A stretch of 64,000 nt of DNA from Hyphomonas sp. (lineage in GTDB: Bacteria; Pseudomonadota; Alphaproteobacteria; Caulobacterales; Hyphomonadaceae): positions 61,105 to 125,104 of the forward strand of contig NZ_JALHLS010000011.1 in NCBI RefSeq assembly GCF_022844445.1, written 5' to 3'. Both the position numbers and the translations under genes were made by a program. Under the pieces are notes generated by a model. It saw only the letters and a list, made by a program, of their open reading frames with translations. It was not told the DNA's origin and did not search any database. This document shows, piece after piece, positions 43,382-53,100 of the stretch; positions within the stretch are counted from its first letter, which is position 1; the number at the start of each line of letters is the position of its first letter.

Positions 43382-44674
43382 ATGCCCCGCGTGTTCACCA
43401 CCGCTACCGACGACGCGATCATCGACATGATTCGATCTGCCCGAAATCGGCTTGCCATAATTGGTCCAGGCGTCACCACGCCAGTAGCCGAGGCTATCGC
43501 TGACCGGATGTCAGATCTCTCGGTTCTGTCGCTGACGGTGATCCTCGATGCCGACCCTGAAGTTTATCGCATGGGTTATGGCGACACCGAGGCGCTGAAG
43601 ATCATTCGCGAAGCCAGCAAGGCGGCCTTTTTCGATCTGCGTGAACAGCCCGGCATCAGAATTGGTGTCATCATCTCGGATGAGCATACAATGGTCTACG
43701 CGCCGGTTAGCCGGAACGTCGAGGCTGGCCCAAGTGCGGGAGAGCGACCCAATGCCATAGCGCTCGTCGGCGCAGTGACCGACGCATTCGCCGTCGCCGC
43801 AGGGTCGACGCCACATCCTGAACATGTAGGCGGAACCGAGGTGCAGCAGGAAATTGGACACCAGGCTTTAGCACCAAAGAAGGTCGAGGCGATGGAAGCC
43901 GACCTTCATGCCAACCCGCCACGTCCGTTCGATCTGACACGCCGGCTGACCGTCTTCGTCACAGAGGTGCAGTTCGTTGAACTGCGCTTGACAAATGCGT
44001 TGCTAAGCTCGCGAGAAGTGAGGTTACCGCAGCATTTCCTGAAGTTCAATGACGCAAGGCTACGTCAGGATGTTAAGTCAACGCTCAAAATCCCCATCGA
44101 TCTCTCCGAGAAGCTCGAGGTGGGTTTCACGTCTCACCTGGGTGAAGAGAAGCTGAAGGTGAACGAAGCAGACTTGAAGGGACTTCGTGACCTTATTGAA
44201 CAGCGGTACTTCTACGAATGGAAGGGTCGTGGAAAAATCATTCTTCGCAAGGACAAGGAACAGTTCAAGAAGGACCTGGAGCGCCTACTCGAATTGACAA
44301 GAGCCTACCAGGAGTCCCTCAAGAGCCAATTCCAACAGATGAAGGCAGAGTTCCGAGAGAGTGTCGTCAAGGAGTTTTTGGATTTTTGGAAGTCTGAACC
44401 GCCAGAGCATGTCCGACTAAGCGGTGCCACGAGCGAGCGCCACTGCAGACAAGATATTGAAAAAGCCGCAGACATTATGTTCGAGAAGGCGGTAACGCTT
44501 GGTATGCCCGAAGCGAAAGATGTCTACAAGGATATATCGATTGAAGACCTGAAAGATGAAACCCTGATGACCGAGCTTAGAAAACTCATGGAGAGAGCCG
44601 GTGTGGCAGAACAAACACTGAGCAAATTGTTTCAGTCAGGGGACGCCGTCGCAGTTCAAGGATCACTGCTCTGA
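43382..44674 (+). CDS. PLD-like-fold protein of unknown function
   Basis: The protein has 430 residues. The N-terminal 110 residues have the phospholipase D-type strand-helix pattern (IIDMIRSARNRLAIIGPGV, LSVLSLTVILDADPEVYRMG, IGVIISDEHTMVYAP). A clear HKD is missing: only a His in SDEHTMVY is present, so it may be non-catalytic. The C-terminal 200 residues are mostly helical and coiled (KDKEQFKKDLERLLELTRAY). Possibly a sensor or scaffold component of the cluster. Confidence 0.6.
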   Translation: MPRVFTTATDDAIIDMIRSARNRLAIIGPGVTTPVAEAIADRMSDLSVLSLTVILDADPEVYRMGYGDTEALKIIREASKAAFFDLREQPGIRIGVIISDEHTMVYAPVSRNVEAGPSAGERPNAIALVGAVTDAFAVAAGSTPHPEHVGGTEVQQEIGHQALAPKKVEAMEADLHANPPRPFDLTRRLTVFVTEVQFVELRLTNALLSSREVRLPQHFLKFNDARLRQDVKSTLKIPIDLSEKLEVGFTSHLGEEKLKVNEADLKGLRDLIEQRYFYEWKGRGKIILRKDKEQFKKDLERLLELTRAYQESLKSQFQQMKAEFRESVVKEFLDFWKSEPPEHVRLSGATSERHCRQDIEKAADIMFEKAVTLGMPEAKDVYKDISIEDLKDETLMTELRKLMERAGVAEQTLSKLFQSGDAVAVQGSLL

Positions 44675-44828
44675 CAATTGCCGCAATTCTGCATGGGTCT
44701 AGTGGAGGGACGAACACTGGGTTAGTATAGAGGCCCACCTCTGCTCCGGCCGCATGCAATCTACAAGACGGAGCGGAGAACACCTTCTCCTACAGTCATC
44801 GCAATGGAAAAGAAGGATCCAGCAAGTA

Positions 44829-45746
44829 ATGGGAAACGATGTCGAAGTCCTTCTGCTGGCCAATCCGCAGCGGTTCATGGAAGTGGTTCAGGATGACGAT
44901 GCGGAGAGCCGAGTTCGAAGTCTGAATACACTGGACGACATGATGACGTGTGAGGCCTTGCGTCACGGACTTTATAACGATCGGGCGAATCTCCCAGCAC
45001 TGGCAGATTTCTATCGACAGGCTTTTCTCCTTGCTCCCGTCGAGAGACGTAAGCAAATCTATAGCCACGTAACGATGATCGTCCAGCAGATCGGTGGTTG
45101 GACCGTCGGCGCAATCACGCCATTTATGTTGCTGGATCCGGATCTTGCAATCGTGTCAACCGCGACAGTAGATTATGCAAGTGTGGGCTCACTTCTCGAT
45201 GAAGATCCAATGACGCGTCCGAAAGACGCTGTCATGATGGTCGAACGGGGAATTCCCGAGAATCCGGCCGCCTTGCTCGGCGGGCTTTTGGCTTTGGGGG
45301 ATCCCAGGGTTTGCAAGCTTGTTAAACCGTTTCGCACTTTGCTGAGTGCGGACCAGGTAGCGACAATTACGAAGTGTCAGTCAGGCTTCACAGCCAAATG
45401 CGTTGTAGAATTCTACCTCGAGTGGCTGGAAGAGCTGGTCGATCAAAGGGATCATGACGCCGAAGCCACATACGGAAATGTTGTCGCTGGCTTATACCGG
45501 CTGGCTAGAGAGCGCCGCATACCATTTATAGCTGACGGTTTTCGCCCCTTTCCGGTGCCTGGGGACGGCGAAGAAGGATGGCCCGATTTACGACGGTTGG
45601 ATCCTAGTGTGTTTGCCACATCAATCGAAAGGCGACTGCTCGCTATCGAGAGAAGAGAAGCTGTTCCGCGGGTATTGCCTCATGCCATTCGCGCCTTTGA
45701 GCTAATTCCACTGTCTCGCAATGATGAAGTGGCGGCTGTACAATAA
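44829..45746 (+). CDS. Protein of unknown function
   Basis: The protein has 305 residues, helical throughout (SLNTLDDMMTCEALRHGLYN, FYRQAFLLAPVERRKQIYSHV, GGLLALGDPRVCKLVKPF), reminiscent of HEAT-like scaffolds. The start at 44829 follows AAGGA; the frame is open to 44754. No family recognised. It is the last plus-strand gene of the 40760-45746 cluster. Confidence 0.55.
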   Translation: MGNDVEVLLLANPQRFMEVVQDDDAESRVRSLNTLDDMMTCEALRHGLYNDRANLPALADFYRQAFLLAPVERRKQIYSHVTMIVQQIGGWTVGAITPFMLLDPDLAIVSTATVDYASVGSLLDEDPMTRPKDAVMMVERGIPENPAALLGGLLALGDPRVCKLVKPFRTLLSADQVATITKCQSGFTAKCVVEFYLEWLEELVDQRDHDAEATYGNVVAGLYRLARERRIPFIADGFRPFPVPGDGEEGWPDLRRLDPSVFATSIERRLLAIERREAVPRVLPHAIRAFELIPLSRNDEVAAVQ

Positions 45747-45877
45747 CACCACGGGCTTGCGCACGCGCTTCTACTGTTAGAACGCCCCGGCAACGTCGAT
45801 GGCCCAGACTGGAATCATTTCTCCTTAGCAACATGGCTGGCGGCACACAGAAGTCTAACAGAAGCAGTTTAACGGGA

Positions 45878-46156
45878 TCAGCTGATGGCGATCGTCATCG
45901 TTTCGATTTCGATTTCCGAACGAATTCCCTGAACGATCTCCATACGCTCCCGCCAGGCCTCGCGTGCCCTATCGCCGTTGACCGGTGACGGGGGATCGTA
46001 GTCGCAGTCGGCGGACATCGACGCTTCGAAAGCCGCGAGCAGGGTGTCGAATGCTGCAAGGATTTCAAGGCGCGGTCCAGCCAATTCAGCCTTGGATCTT
46101 CCGGCACTGCTCGGAGAAGGCATCAACAGTGGTTTCAGAGTCAGACTCCGGTACAT
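45878..46156 (-). CDS. Small protein of unknown function, metK operon
   Basis: The protein has 92 residues. It contains AELAGPRLEILAAFDTLLAAFEASM and an acidic WRERMEIVQGIRSEIEIETM. AAGG lies 8 bases before the ATG at 46156; GTG at 46165 is an alternative. A competing frame (46086-46355, ending DAFSEQCRKIQG) overlaps it and also looks protein-like near its end, so the local gene structure is uncertain. Fifth gene of the metK operon. Confidence 0.45.
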   Translation of the reverse strand: MYRSLTLKPLLMPSPSSAGRSKAELAGPRLEILAAFDTLLAAFEASMSADCDYDPPSPVNGDRAREAWRERMEIVQGIRSEIEIETMTIAIS

Positions 46157-46224
46157 GCAGTTCACCTTGCTGTTGCTTGATGATTTCTATCCGCGGGTAG
46201 CGCCTGGTACCGACCGATGAGCCT

Positions 46225-46407
46225 CTAATGCGGCAGGTCGTCCAGCGCTTCGGCGACTTCCATGGAACGACCATCCGTTGCGATATGAATGTCGTGGAGG
46301 ATCTCGTCGCAGGCATCCCAGCCTTGGTCGCCGTTCTGGTAATGGCTGCGGACATCGAGAATGACCTTGATCGCGAGCTTCAGTCCGGACTCAAGTTTGC
46401 ACGCCAT
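46225..46407 (-). CDS. Small protein of unknown function, metK operon
   Basis: The protein has 60 residues: LAIKVILDVRSHYQNGDQGW, CDEILHDIHIATDGRSM and EVAEALDDL. It overlaps the preceding gene by 17 bases, consistent with the same transcript. Not recognised. Confidence 0.5.
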   Translation of the reverse strand: MACKLESGLKLAIKVILDVRSHYQNGDQGWDACDEILHDIHIATDGRSMEVAEALDDLPH

Positions 46408-46747
46408 CTTGCCTCCATGGAATGATCCGTCGATAGCTCAGTGCGCCGTTCGCATCCGGGCCTGAGAGGCCGACGCCAAGCTGGTCCTGGGCTACGGCGA
46501 TCTCACGAGCGAGGCCAATGATGAGATCCTCGTCGGCCGTCGCGATATGGATCACCAGCGTCTCTTCGGCCTTGCCGCGAAAATAACCGCGTGCCTCCGT
46601 GCACGTGAATGACAGAAATCTTGATTCACACATCTCGATTATCCGGCAGCGGTCCGCGTCGGCCAGTATGCCGGACGGCCCCGAACCGACGTAGATCATG
46701 TGAACCGGCCCGATCGGCTCGATCGAGTATTCCCATGCCCGACTCAT
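46391..46747 (-). CDS. Protein of unknown function, coupled to metK
   Basis: The protein has 118 residues: [39 protein letters not shown] and [17 protein letters not shown]. The start codon overlaps the metK stop (ATGA), so it is translationally coupled to SAM synthase. This suggests a role close to SAM metabolism or methylation, but the family is not known to me. Confidence 0.6.
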   Translation of the reverse strand: MSRAWEYSIEPIGPVHMIYVGSGPSGILADADRCRIIEMCESRFLSFTCTEARGYFRGKAEETLVIHIATADEDLIIGLAREIAVAQDQLGVGLSGPDANGALSYRRIIPWRQDGVQT

Positions 46748-47892
46748 TGAACGTGCTCCCAGGGAGCCGTGATGTCCGTCCGGCCGAAGTGGCCATAGGC
46801 GGCAGTCGGGTAATAGATGGGCCTCTTAAGGTCGAGGCGTTCGATGATCGCCTGTGGGCGAAGATCGAACTCCTGCGATAGAACGGCGGTGATGTCCCGT
46901 CCGGAGTCCTTTTCCGTGCCGAAAGTCTCCACGGCGAAGCTGACCGGTTCCGCAACGCCGATGGCGTAGGACAGCTGCACGAGGGCGCGAGAGGCCCAGC
47001 CGCGGGCGACGGCCTGCTTTGCAAGAAAGCGCGCCATGTAGGCCGCCGACCTGTCGACCTTCGACGGATCCTTGCCGGAAAACGCGCCGCCGCCATGGGG
47101 CGCGGAGCCGCCATAGGTGTCGACGATGATCTTGCGCCCCGTGACACCGGTGTCGCCCTTCGGCCCGCCGGTGACGAACCGGCCGGTTGGATTGATCAGG
47201 GTGCGAAAAGTCCCGGAACGAGGGTCTTGAGGTATGACCGCATCGATGATGTGCGTCTGGACGGCGGACCGGACTTCGTTGAGGCTGATCTCGGCGCCGT
47301 GCTGGGTCGACAGCACGACGGCCTCGATCTCCATCGGTCGTCCATCCTCATAACGGAAGGTGACCTGAGACTTCGCGTCGGGACGCAGCCATGGCAGGCT
47401 GCCGCTCCGCCTGAGCTCTGCTTGCCGCTGTACCAGGCGGTGGGCATAAACGATTGGCGCGGGCATCAGCTCCGGGGTCTCGTCGCAGGCGTAGCCGAAC
47501 ATCAAGCCCTGGTCGCCAGCACCCAGAATCCCGTCCTCGCGGTCGACGCCCTGGTTGATATCCTGCGATTGTCCGTTGAACCTGACCTGGATCTCGCAGC
47601 GGTCGGGATCGATGCCAGTGGCGCTGTCCGTATAGCCGGCGTCCTGTAGCACCTGCCGCACCAGCCGGACGGCTTCCTCGCGCACTGAACGGAAGTCCTC
47701 GGTGCGGCGGGTCCTGAATTCTCCGGCAACGACGACGCACTGGTCGGCGAGTAGGGTCTCGCAAGCGACCCGAGCGTCGGGATCGAGTTTCAGGAAGGCG
47801 TCGAGGATTCGATCAGAAATCCTGTCAGCGAGCTTGTCGGGATGACCTTCCGATACCGATTCCGACGTGAACAGGCCATTGCGAATGGACAT
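46744..47892 (-). CDS. metK: S-adenosylmethionine synthase
   Basis: The protein has 382 residues, the usual MetK length. The three MAT domains are clear: [12 protein letters not shown] near residue 16, [12 protein letters not shown] in the middle, and [19 protein letters not shown] near 255. It makes SAM from methionine and ATP. The start at 47892 follows AAGGAG at 7 bases; the longer frame to 47949 has no ribosome site. In an island rich in methyltransferases a second copy of metK would raise or insulate SAM supply, but I cannot tell whether the chromosome has another. Downstream of DUF3293 by 92 bases. Confidence 0.95.
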   Translation of the reverse strand: MSIRNGLFTSESVSEGHPDKLADRISDRILDAFLKLDPDARVACETLLADQCVVVAGEFRTRRTEDFRSVREEAVRLVRQVLQDAGYTDSATGIDPDRCEIQVRFNGQSQDINQGVDREDGILGAGDQGLMFGYACDETPELMPAPIVYAHRLVQRQAELRRSGSLPWLRPDAKSQVTFRYEDGRPMEIEAVVLSTQHGAEISLNEVRSAVQTHIIDAVIPQDPRSGTFRTLINPTGRFVTGGPKGDTGVTGRKIIVDTYGGSAPHGGGAFSGKDPSKVDRSAAYMARFLAKQAVARGWASRALVQLSYAIGVAEPVSFAVETFGTEKDSGRDITAVLSQEFDLRPQAIIERLDLKRPIYYPTAAYGHFGRTDITAPWEHVQ

Positions 47893-47984
47893 GCGCCTTC
47901 TCCTTTTAGCCGCGTTCGACATGATGTCGGGGCCGGCAATCTGGACCAAATCCCCCAGCCAATAAGGTTGGCCAAGCCCGTCAA

Positions 47985-48413
47985 TCAGCGCAAAAGGATC
48001 AATCGGGGTATCGCATCATCGCTAACCCAAACCACTGCATCCTGATGAAAGTCGCGGCCAAGAAGACGCGCAGTGGCCTCGCTGATGCCGAAGGCGAAAT
48101 AACTTTCCTCGGGCGGCCAAAGACCTGTCGGATCAGTCCCGTCTCCATCAATGACCTCTGGCGTCAGCGTGCGAAGATGGTCTCTCAGCCGAATATGAGC
48201 GGAGATGTTCGCTTCGTCACTCTGCGCTTGTCCGAATGGATTGTAGGCCGTTATGAAGACCCCACAGCGCTGACAAATGGCGCCATAGCGGGTTGAAAGG
48301 GCAGGGCAATGCTGCCCGATGCGAAGCACCAGCGCCCCCGTTCCCGAACCAATGCGATAATGCGTTGCCTCGTATGCTTTGATTTTGTCGTCGGAGATTT
48401 CTGACTGAGCCAA
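47985..48413 (-). CDS. DUF3293 protein
   Basis: The protein has 142 residues: [39 protein letters not shown] and [21 protein letters not shown], typical DUF3293. The frame is open to an ATG at 48473, but that ATG lies inside a conserved hairpin. The likely start is TTG at 48413, 7 bases after GAGGG, which lies in the 3' arm of a terminator hairpin. The gene is thus placed directly under the structured leader. Function unknown. Confidence 0.75.
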   Translation of the reverse strand: MAQSEISDDKIKAYEATHYRIGSGTGALVLRIGQHCPALSTRYGAICQRCGVFITAYNPFGQAQSDEANISAHIRLRDHLRTLTPEVIDGDGTDPTGLWPPEESYFAFGISEATARLLGRDFHQDAVVWVSDDAIPRLILLR

Positions 48414-48414
48414 C

Positions 48415-48436
48415 AAAAAACCCTCACAAATGAGGG
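48415..48436 (-). terminator. Hairpin with U-tract masking the DUF3293 ribosome site
   Basis: On the minus strand CCCUCA (48431-48436) pairs with UGAGGG (48421-48426), followed by six U (48415-48420). It would stop transcription and also hide the GAGGG ribosome site at 48421-48425. Three of its bases (48434-48436) are also needed by the closing helix of the leader, so the two structures exclude each other. Confidence 0.7.
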
Positions 48437-48527
48437 TCGACGCACCCCGATTGGTTGCTCTTGCGAGCCGCATCTCCTTTCGGAAACCACCTTGCCCGGG
48501 TAGGCAGGTTGGTTTGGGCGTCGACCC
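48434..48527 (-). ncRNA. Structured RNA leader, riboswitch-like, unknown family
   Basis: Read on the minus strand, a perfect 10-bp closing helix (48518-48527 with 48434-48443) encloses three hairpins. One is a long helix of AAACCA/TGGTTT, CCT/AGG and GCC/GGC (48484-48515). The other two are UCC-GAAA-GGA (48475-48484) and GCUC-GCAA-GAGC (48457-48468), both with GNRA tetraloops. A loop CCCG can pair with CGGG downstream. The 3' end of the closing helix shares three bases with a terminator-like hairpin over the ribosome site of the DUF3293 gene. This is the architecture of a ligand-gated switch. I do not recognise a known class. Confidence 0.6.
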
Positions 48528-48772
48528 AATCTAGATACTGGTGATCTTTTTAACGAACAGAGTTGCGGCTGTCAATGGCGTCGTGCTGTTTAACCTGTTG
48601 TAAGCTGCTACTTTTGACCGTAGCTATACAGATCGGTGTTGATGGGCTTTGAGCGATGCGCGGCGCGTCGTCCATCTTGCAATTAATGCGAACGAGCATG
48701 TCGGGCTTCTCAAGTCAACAGCAGCGTGTCATCCTCGGATTTTGATTTCCTCGGCAGGCGGGTACTTCACGA
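48528..48772. other. Promoter region between metK operon and HD gene
   Basis: These 245 bases separate the leader RNA from the divergent HD gene. They must hold the promoters of both. No gene is convincing; the short frames present have no start signal. The AT-rich stretch around 48545-48620 is the likeliest promoter location. Confidence 0.4.
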
Positions 48773-49327
48773 ATGCTTACAGAACGGTTCGACGAGGCAT
48801 TGGCCTTCGCCAGCGCGCTGCACCGGACGCAACTACGCAAGGGCAGCAACATCCCCTATGTCTCACATCTCTTGGCGGTGTGCTCGATCGTCATTTCACA
48901 TGGCGGTGATGAGGACCAGGCCGTCGCAGCGCTTCTCCATGATGCTGCAGAAGATCAAGGAGGAGAGCAAACGCTGAACGTGATTCGACAGCGGTTCGGG
49001 GAGAACGTTGCACTTATTGTCGCCGATTGCACCGATGCCTGGACCGAACCCAAACCGCCGTGGCGCGATCGAAAAGAAGCCTATCTCGCGGCGTTGCCAG
49101 GAAAGCCGTCGCGATCATTGCTCGTGTCACTGGCCGACAAGGTCCACAATGCCCAGGCCATTGCCGATGACCGCCGTGCTGATGGCGAGGATGTCTGGAA
49201 CCGGTTCACCGGAGGACGAGAAGGGTCGCTCTGGTATTATCGCGCACTAAGCGACTTTTTCAGCAGCGCCATGCCCGGAGTTCTTTCCAATCAACTTCGT
49301 CGGCATGTCCAGTCAATGACGGAATGA
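48773..49327 (+). CDS. HD-domain phosphohydrolase (small alarmone hydrolase-like)
   Basis: The protein has 184 residues. LRKGSNIPYVSHLLAVCSIV supplies the first His, and AALLHDAAEDQGG is the HD motif with the following acidic residues. SLADKVHNAQAIADDRR supplies the last Asp. The spacing fits RelA/SpoT-type ppGpp hydrolases (MESH1-like). Substrate may be ppGpp or another (p)NN; alone it could be a nucleotide-clearing defence protein. It is divergent from the DUF3293/metK operon. Confidence 0.8.
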   Translation: MLTERFDEALAFASALHRTQLRKGSNIPYVSHLLAVCSIVISHGGDEDQAVAALLHDAAEDQGGEQTLNVIRQRFGENVALIVADCTDAWTEPKPPWRDRKEAYLAALPGKPSRSLLVSLADKVHNAQAIADDRRADGEDVWNRFTGGREGSLWYYRALSDFFSSAMPGVLSNQLRRHVQSMTE

Positions 49328-49505
49328 CGGGAAATCAAGCGTTCCCCTCGACGGCACTGCGTCAATAATGACGACTTCCGGGTTAAGGCGGAAATGGCCA
49401 CAGCCCCACCCCCGGCCCAGCTGTATGATCTGGTGAATGCACATTTGTTAACAGGCGTATGTCACCATCCTTATTCGTTTGGTTTGCAATCGATGGCGAG
49501 GACAC

Positions 49506-50177
49506 ATGACGAAAACTGCCGAACGCGAGCTGACCTACGCCGTCCTAAAACCAAAGCAGCGTGAAATCCGTTCACGGTTCCCGGAGCAAATGGGGCTTCG
49601 CATTCACCGCGCGATCAGCTGGCTGGGCCGTTCCGAACAGGAGACCGATGATCATGATCTTCGGTTCATCCTGCTCTGGGTGGGATTCAATGCCGCCTAT
49701 GCACATGACGTGGGCACGGAAGTGAACAGCGAGCGTGGTGCCTTCAAGGCTTATTTTGACGCGTTGGTCGAACTCGATGTTGGTCATCGCATCTACAATG
49801 CTGTCTGGACGCGGTTCCCGCACGAAATCCGCGTTCTGCTCACCAACAAGTATGTCTTTGCGCCATTCTGGAATCACCAAAATGGGCAGGAGGGCTATAA
49901 GAATTGGGCCGAGTCCCTTGAGGTCAGTCAGAGGGTGATTAGCATGGCAATGGCGCAACGCGACACTTCTCGTCTTCTCTCGGTTGTTTTTGATCGTCTC
50001 TATGTGCTGCGCAATCAACTCGTGCACGGCGGCGCGACATGGAACAGCAGCGTGAACCGTAACCAGGTCCGCGACGGCGGGGCGGTGTTAGGAACGCTTC
50101 TGCCCATTTTCATTGATATCATGATGGATAACCCAAGTCGCAACTGGGGAAAGCCGTTCTATCCCGTTGTATCATAA
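49506..50177 (+). CDS. HEPN-like protein, putative RNase
   Basis: The protein has 223 residues, helical, with the conserved RNQLVH (R-x4-H, about residue 167) that is the catalytic motif of HEPN ribonucleases. It is preceded by VVFDRLYVLR and followed by GG. GAGG lies 5 bases before the ATG at 49506. HEPN proteins cleave RNA in abortive defence, often with a partner antitoxin, but none is adjacent here. It converges with the RecD-like helicase gene, 20 bases apart. Confidence 0.65.
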   Translation: MTKTAERELTYAVLKPKQREIRSRFPEQMGLRIHRAISWLGRSEQETDDHDLRFILLWVGFNAAYAHDVGTEVNSERGAFKAYFDALVELDVGHRIYNAVWTRFPHEIRVLLTNKYVFAPFWNHQNGQEGYKNWAESLEVSQRVISMAMAQRDTSRLLSVVFDRLYVLRNQLVHGGATWNSSVNRNQVRDGGAVLGTLLPIFIDIMMDNPSRNWGKPFYPVVS

Positions 50178-50197
50178 TGTGCCTCGGCATCTCTATC

Positions 50198-53100
50198 TCA
50201 AAGCCCCAGAAGCGCGCGCAGCCTTTGCTCAATGCCGACAGAGTCGATGCCCTTCTCTTCGGTCGTCGTCACGAGTATTCCCGCATCTCCTTCACCCTCG
50301 TCTTCCAGCAACACACCCTGAGATCTGTACCAATCGAGCTTCGCTACCCAGCGGCGCCGATACGCAGGTTCAGACAGCAGCCCGAGGTGTTCCAGAAAGA
50401 TGCGCCGACCAGTTTCTGCGTCTTCAATCGTGAAGTCAGGATATCGAACGCTGCCGTCGTGCCCCGTGAAGGGTTGTTCGTAGGCGTAAGTAATTCCAAG
50501 GGCGTGAAGCAGATTGGCAATGATCACCTCCGATTTTGAGCGGACAAGCTCACCCCGGGTAGTGCGGTGAATGAGGCCTTCTTCGAGGAACGCCCCGATA
50601 TATTCCACAGGCTTGGGATCGAAAAATAGATTTGTCAGCCGACGGGCGGTCTCGGAATGCTCGGATAATGACAGCTTTAAGAGGGTTCGAAGGTCGCCTT
50701 GGTGAAATAGGACCACTTGTTCACGTTGGCGCGTCAGTGCGGTGTAGAGCAGTTCACGTGACAGAAGGCGGCATGGAAAAGGGATTACAATGAAGGTCTT
50801 GCCAAATTCGCTGCCCTGGGCTTTGTGGATGGTCAGCGCATAAGCGAGCTCCAAAGGCGCTTCGCCTTCGTCACCGAAATCACCACCTCCAAATCCAAAC
50901 TTGAAGCCAAGCTGCGAAGAGAATTCGACCTCGATCTTCCACGGGAGCCCCTTTGGCTTCCAATTGCTCCCTTTGAACTGGCCCACAACAATTCCGATCT
51001 CGCCGTTAGCGAGATAGCCCTTCTCCAATTTCGGATAGGTGTCGTACCGCCTTGCATTAGCGACATTGATCACTTTGTCGCCGTACAGGACCCCTTGTGA
51101 GCCCAACGGCTTGGAGGTCTTTCGCTCCCAATATTTTTCTGGCTCGGCCCAGGCACGTGCTTGCCGGCGGAAGGACTTCTGAAGCCATCGATTCAGACCG
51201 TCTACGCCGGTCTCTCCGGCGCGCACCGGTGAAAGTATCTGCCAAGCTTCAGCGTCGGCGCCACCGCCACGACGGCTTTCTACGCCCTTGGCGTCTTTTT
51301 CGGAACGCGACAGGTTGAAGTAGACCACGTTGTTGTACGGACGACCGCCGAGGCTAATTTCGAAGCTGGCGTCGTCCCGCTCGTCGTCGAATCCATGCTT
51401 GTGCGAAATGGCCCTCGTCGCCGCCTTGATCTCGGCAAGAAGCTTTGTTTGAAGGTCGGTATCGCCTTCCCAGCGAACAGCTCGAATGCCGATCGACTTG
51501 CCGCTGGCTAGACGATCCCAAGCTTCATCAGCACCTGGATCAGGAGCCTCTCCCCCGAACCACCTCGACAAGATGATGTCGTCGCGAGCCGCTGGCGGCT
51601 CTCCCGCCGCAACTGATTGCTCGGTCTGTCGGCGCACGATTTTAAGTTCCGCATACCCGGCCGACACCTCGTTATTTGCACTGGCGTACTCGTTATTCAG
51701 ATAGCGGATGATGTCGACAAAGGGGCGACCTGCGCCAATCGGCGGGAGCTGCCTCGGATCCCCCACCAAAATCAATCGCTCGACGGCCGTTGTCTCGATG
51801 GCATCAAAGGTTGCCGCCAATTGATCCTCGGTCAGCATCGAGCACTCGTCGATGACGACGGTTTTGAAGCCGCGCTCTCGGTTCGCTTCATCGGCCGAGC
51901 AATAGGCACCCGTCTCTGGGTCATAGCGTCCGAGTGCCAACAAGAATTGCGCGAGCGTGTAAGCCTGCGCATTGTTGGCCCGCTTTTGCATTTGAACCCG
52001 TGCTTTACCGGTTGGGGCGAGCAGGAGGACACCCCCAACGACAACCGGTGGCAACGACAGGAGGGCCGTCAAAAGGCTCGTCTTTCCGGTGCCAGCGGGC
52101 CCGATCAGAACCGAAAAACGCGACCGAAAAATCTCCTCCAGAGCCTTCGATTTTTCAATGCGCGCGAGCTCTTCCGTCTCGGGGTCGCTCGCGTCGACAA
52201 ACGGCGGAAGCTGTTGGTCGATGAGGGCGCGCCAATCGTGCTCTCCAGCATGACGTTTGCCCGCGAGGCGCCGTTTTACTCGCGTCGAGATAATGTCGCG
52301 TGACTCCGCATACTCGTGGAGCTGCCATGCGGGCGTGCCATCAGCCATTCGGGCTGCCGCGAGTCTTTCCTTCAAGAAGGCATCAAATGCTTCAATCCAA
52401 TCGGCGCTGATTGCGCACTGGGGCGAGATGTCGAGGTCGCGAACGCGTTGTACGAGCCAAGATTGGGGAAGCAAGGTATGTCCTTCACTTGCTGCTCGAT
52501 CGAGTGTGGTGATCATCAGGGCGCGGCCGCGGCGTAAGTCAATTGCCTCCTCACAGCGAGATGGATCAGGTACGCGCGCCGCCGTCGCAACCGTTGCGTC
52601 CGGGAACAGTCCACGATCTATCACTCCTGCCGAAATCGAGTCGATGCGTCCGCGGTCGTCTTCGAAGCAAAGATACGGGTTCGCGAGAATCTCTGCGTCG
52701 GAAGCTGCGATGGCTGCCTGTACACGTTCCTCGGTTACATACCACCGGGTCGCCTGATCGGCAGTGATCTCGAATCTGGCAAGCAACTTCAGCAGTGCCC
52801 GCCGTTCTGGCTTCAGGCTGCCCCAGAGTCTTGCCGCCGTCGAACCAATTGTCGCTGCCAAATCGGGAGACAGCAATGTCGGCTCCTGAAGCACTCTTTC
52901 AACGAGTGGCCAGGGATCGCGCACCTCATGAGACTCGTCGGCGTGCAGCTGTTGACCGATGGCGTGGGCGACCAGGGTGCCGTGAGTCAATCCGAACGCT
53001 GTTAGCGCTGACCCTAGGCCGGGAAAGGCGCCCCGAAGCCGCCAGATTCGGTTGAGCTGACCGTCGACCCAGCCCCGAGCAGCGGACCAGTTGCCAGGCA

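Noticed and set aside
48421..48527. Known SAM-I, SAM-II or SAH riboswitch in front of the metK operon
   Set aside because: The conserved core sequences of those classes that I know are absent; kept as an unidentified structured RNA.
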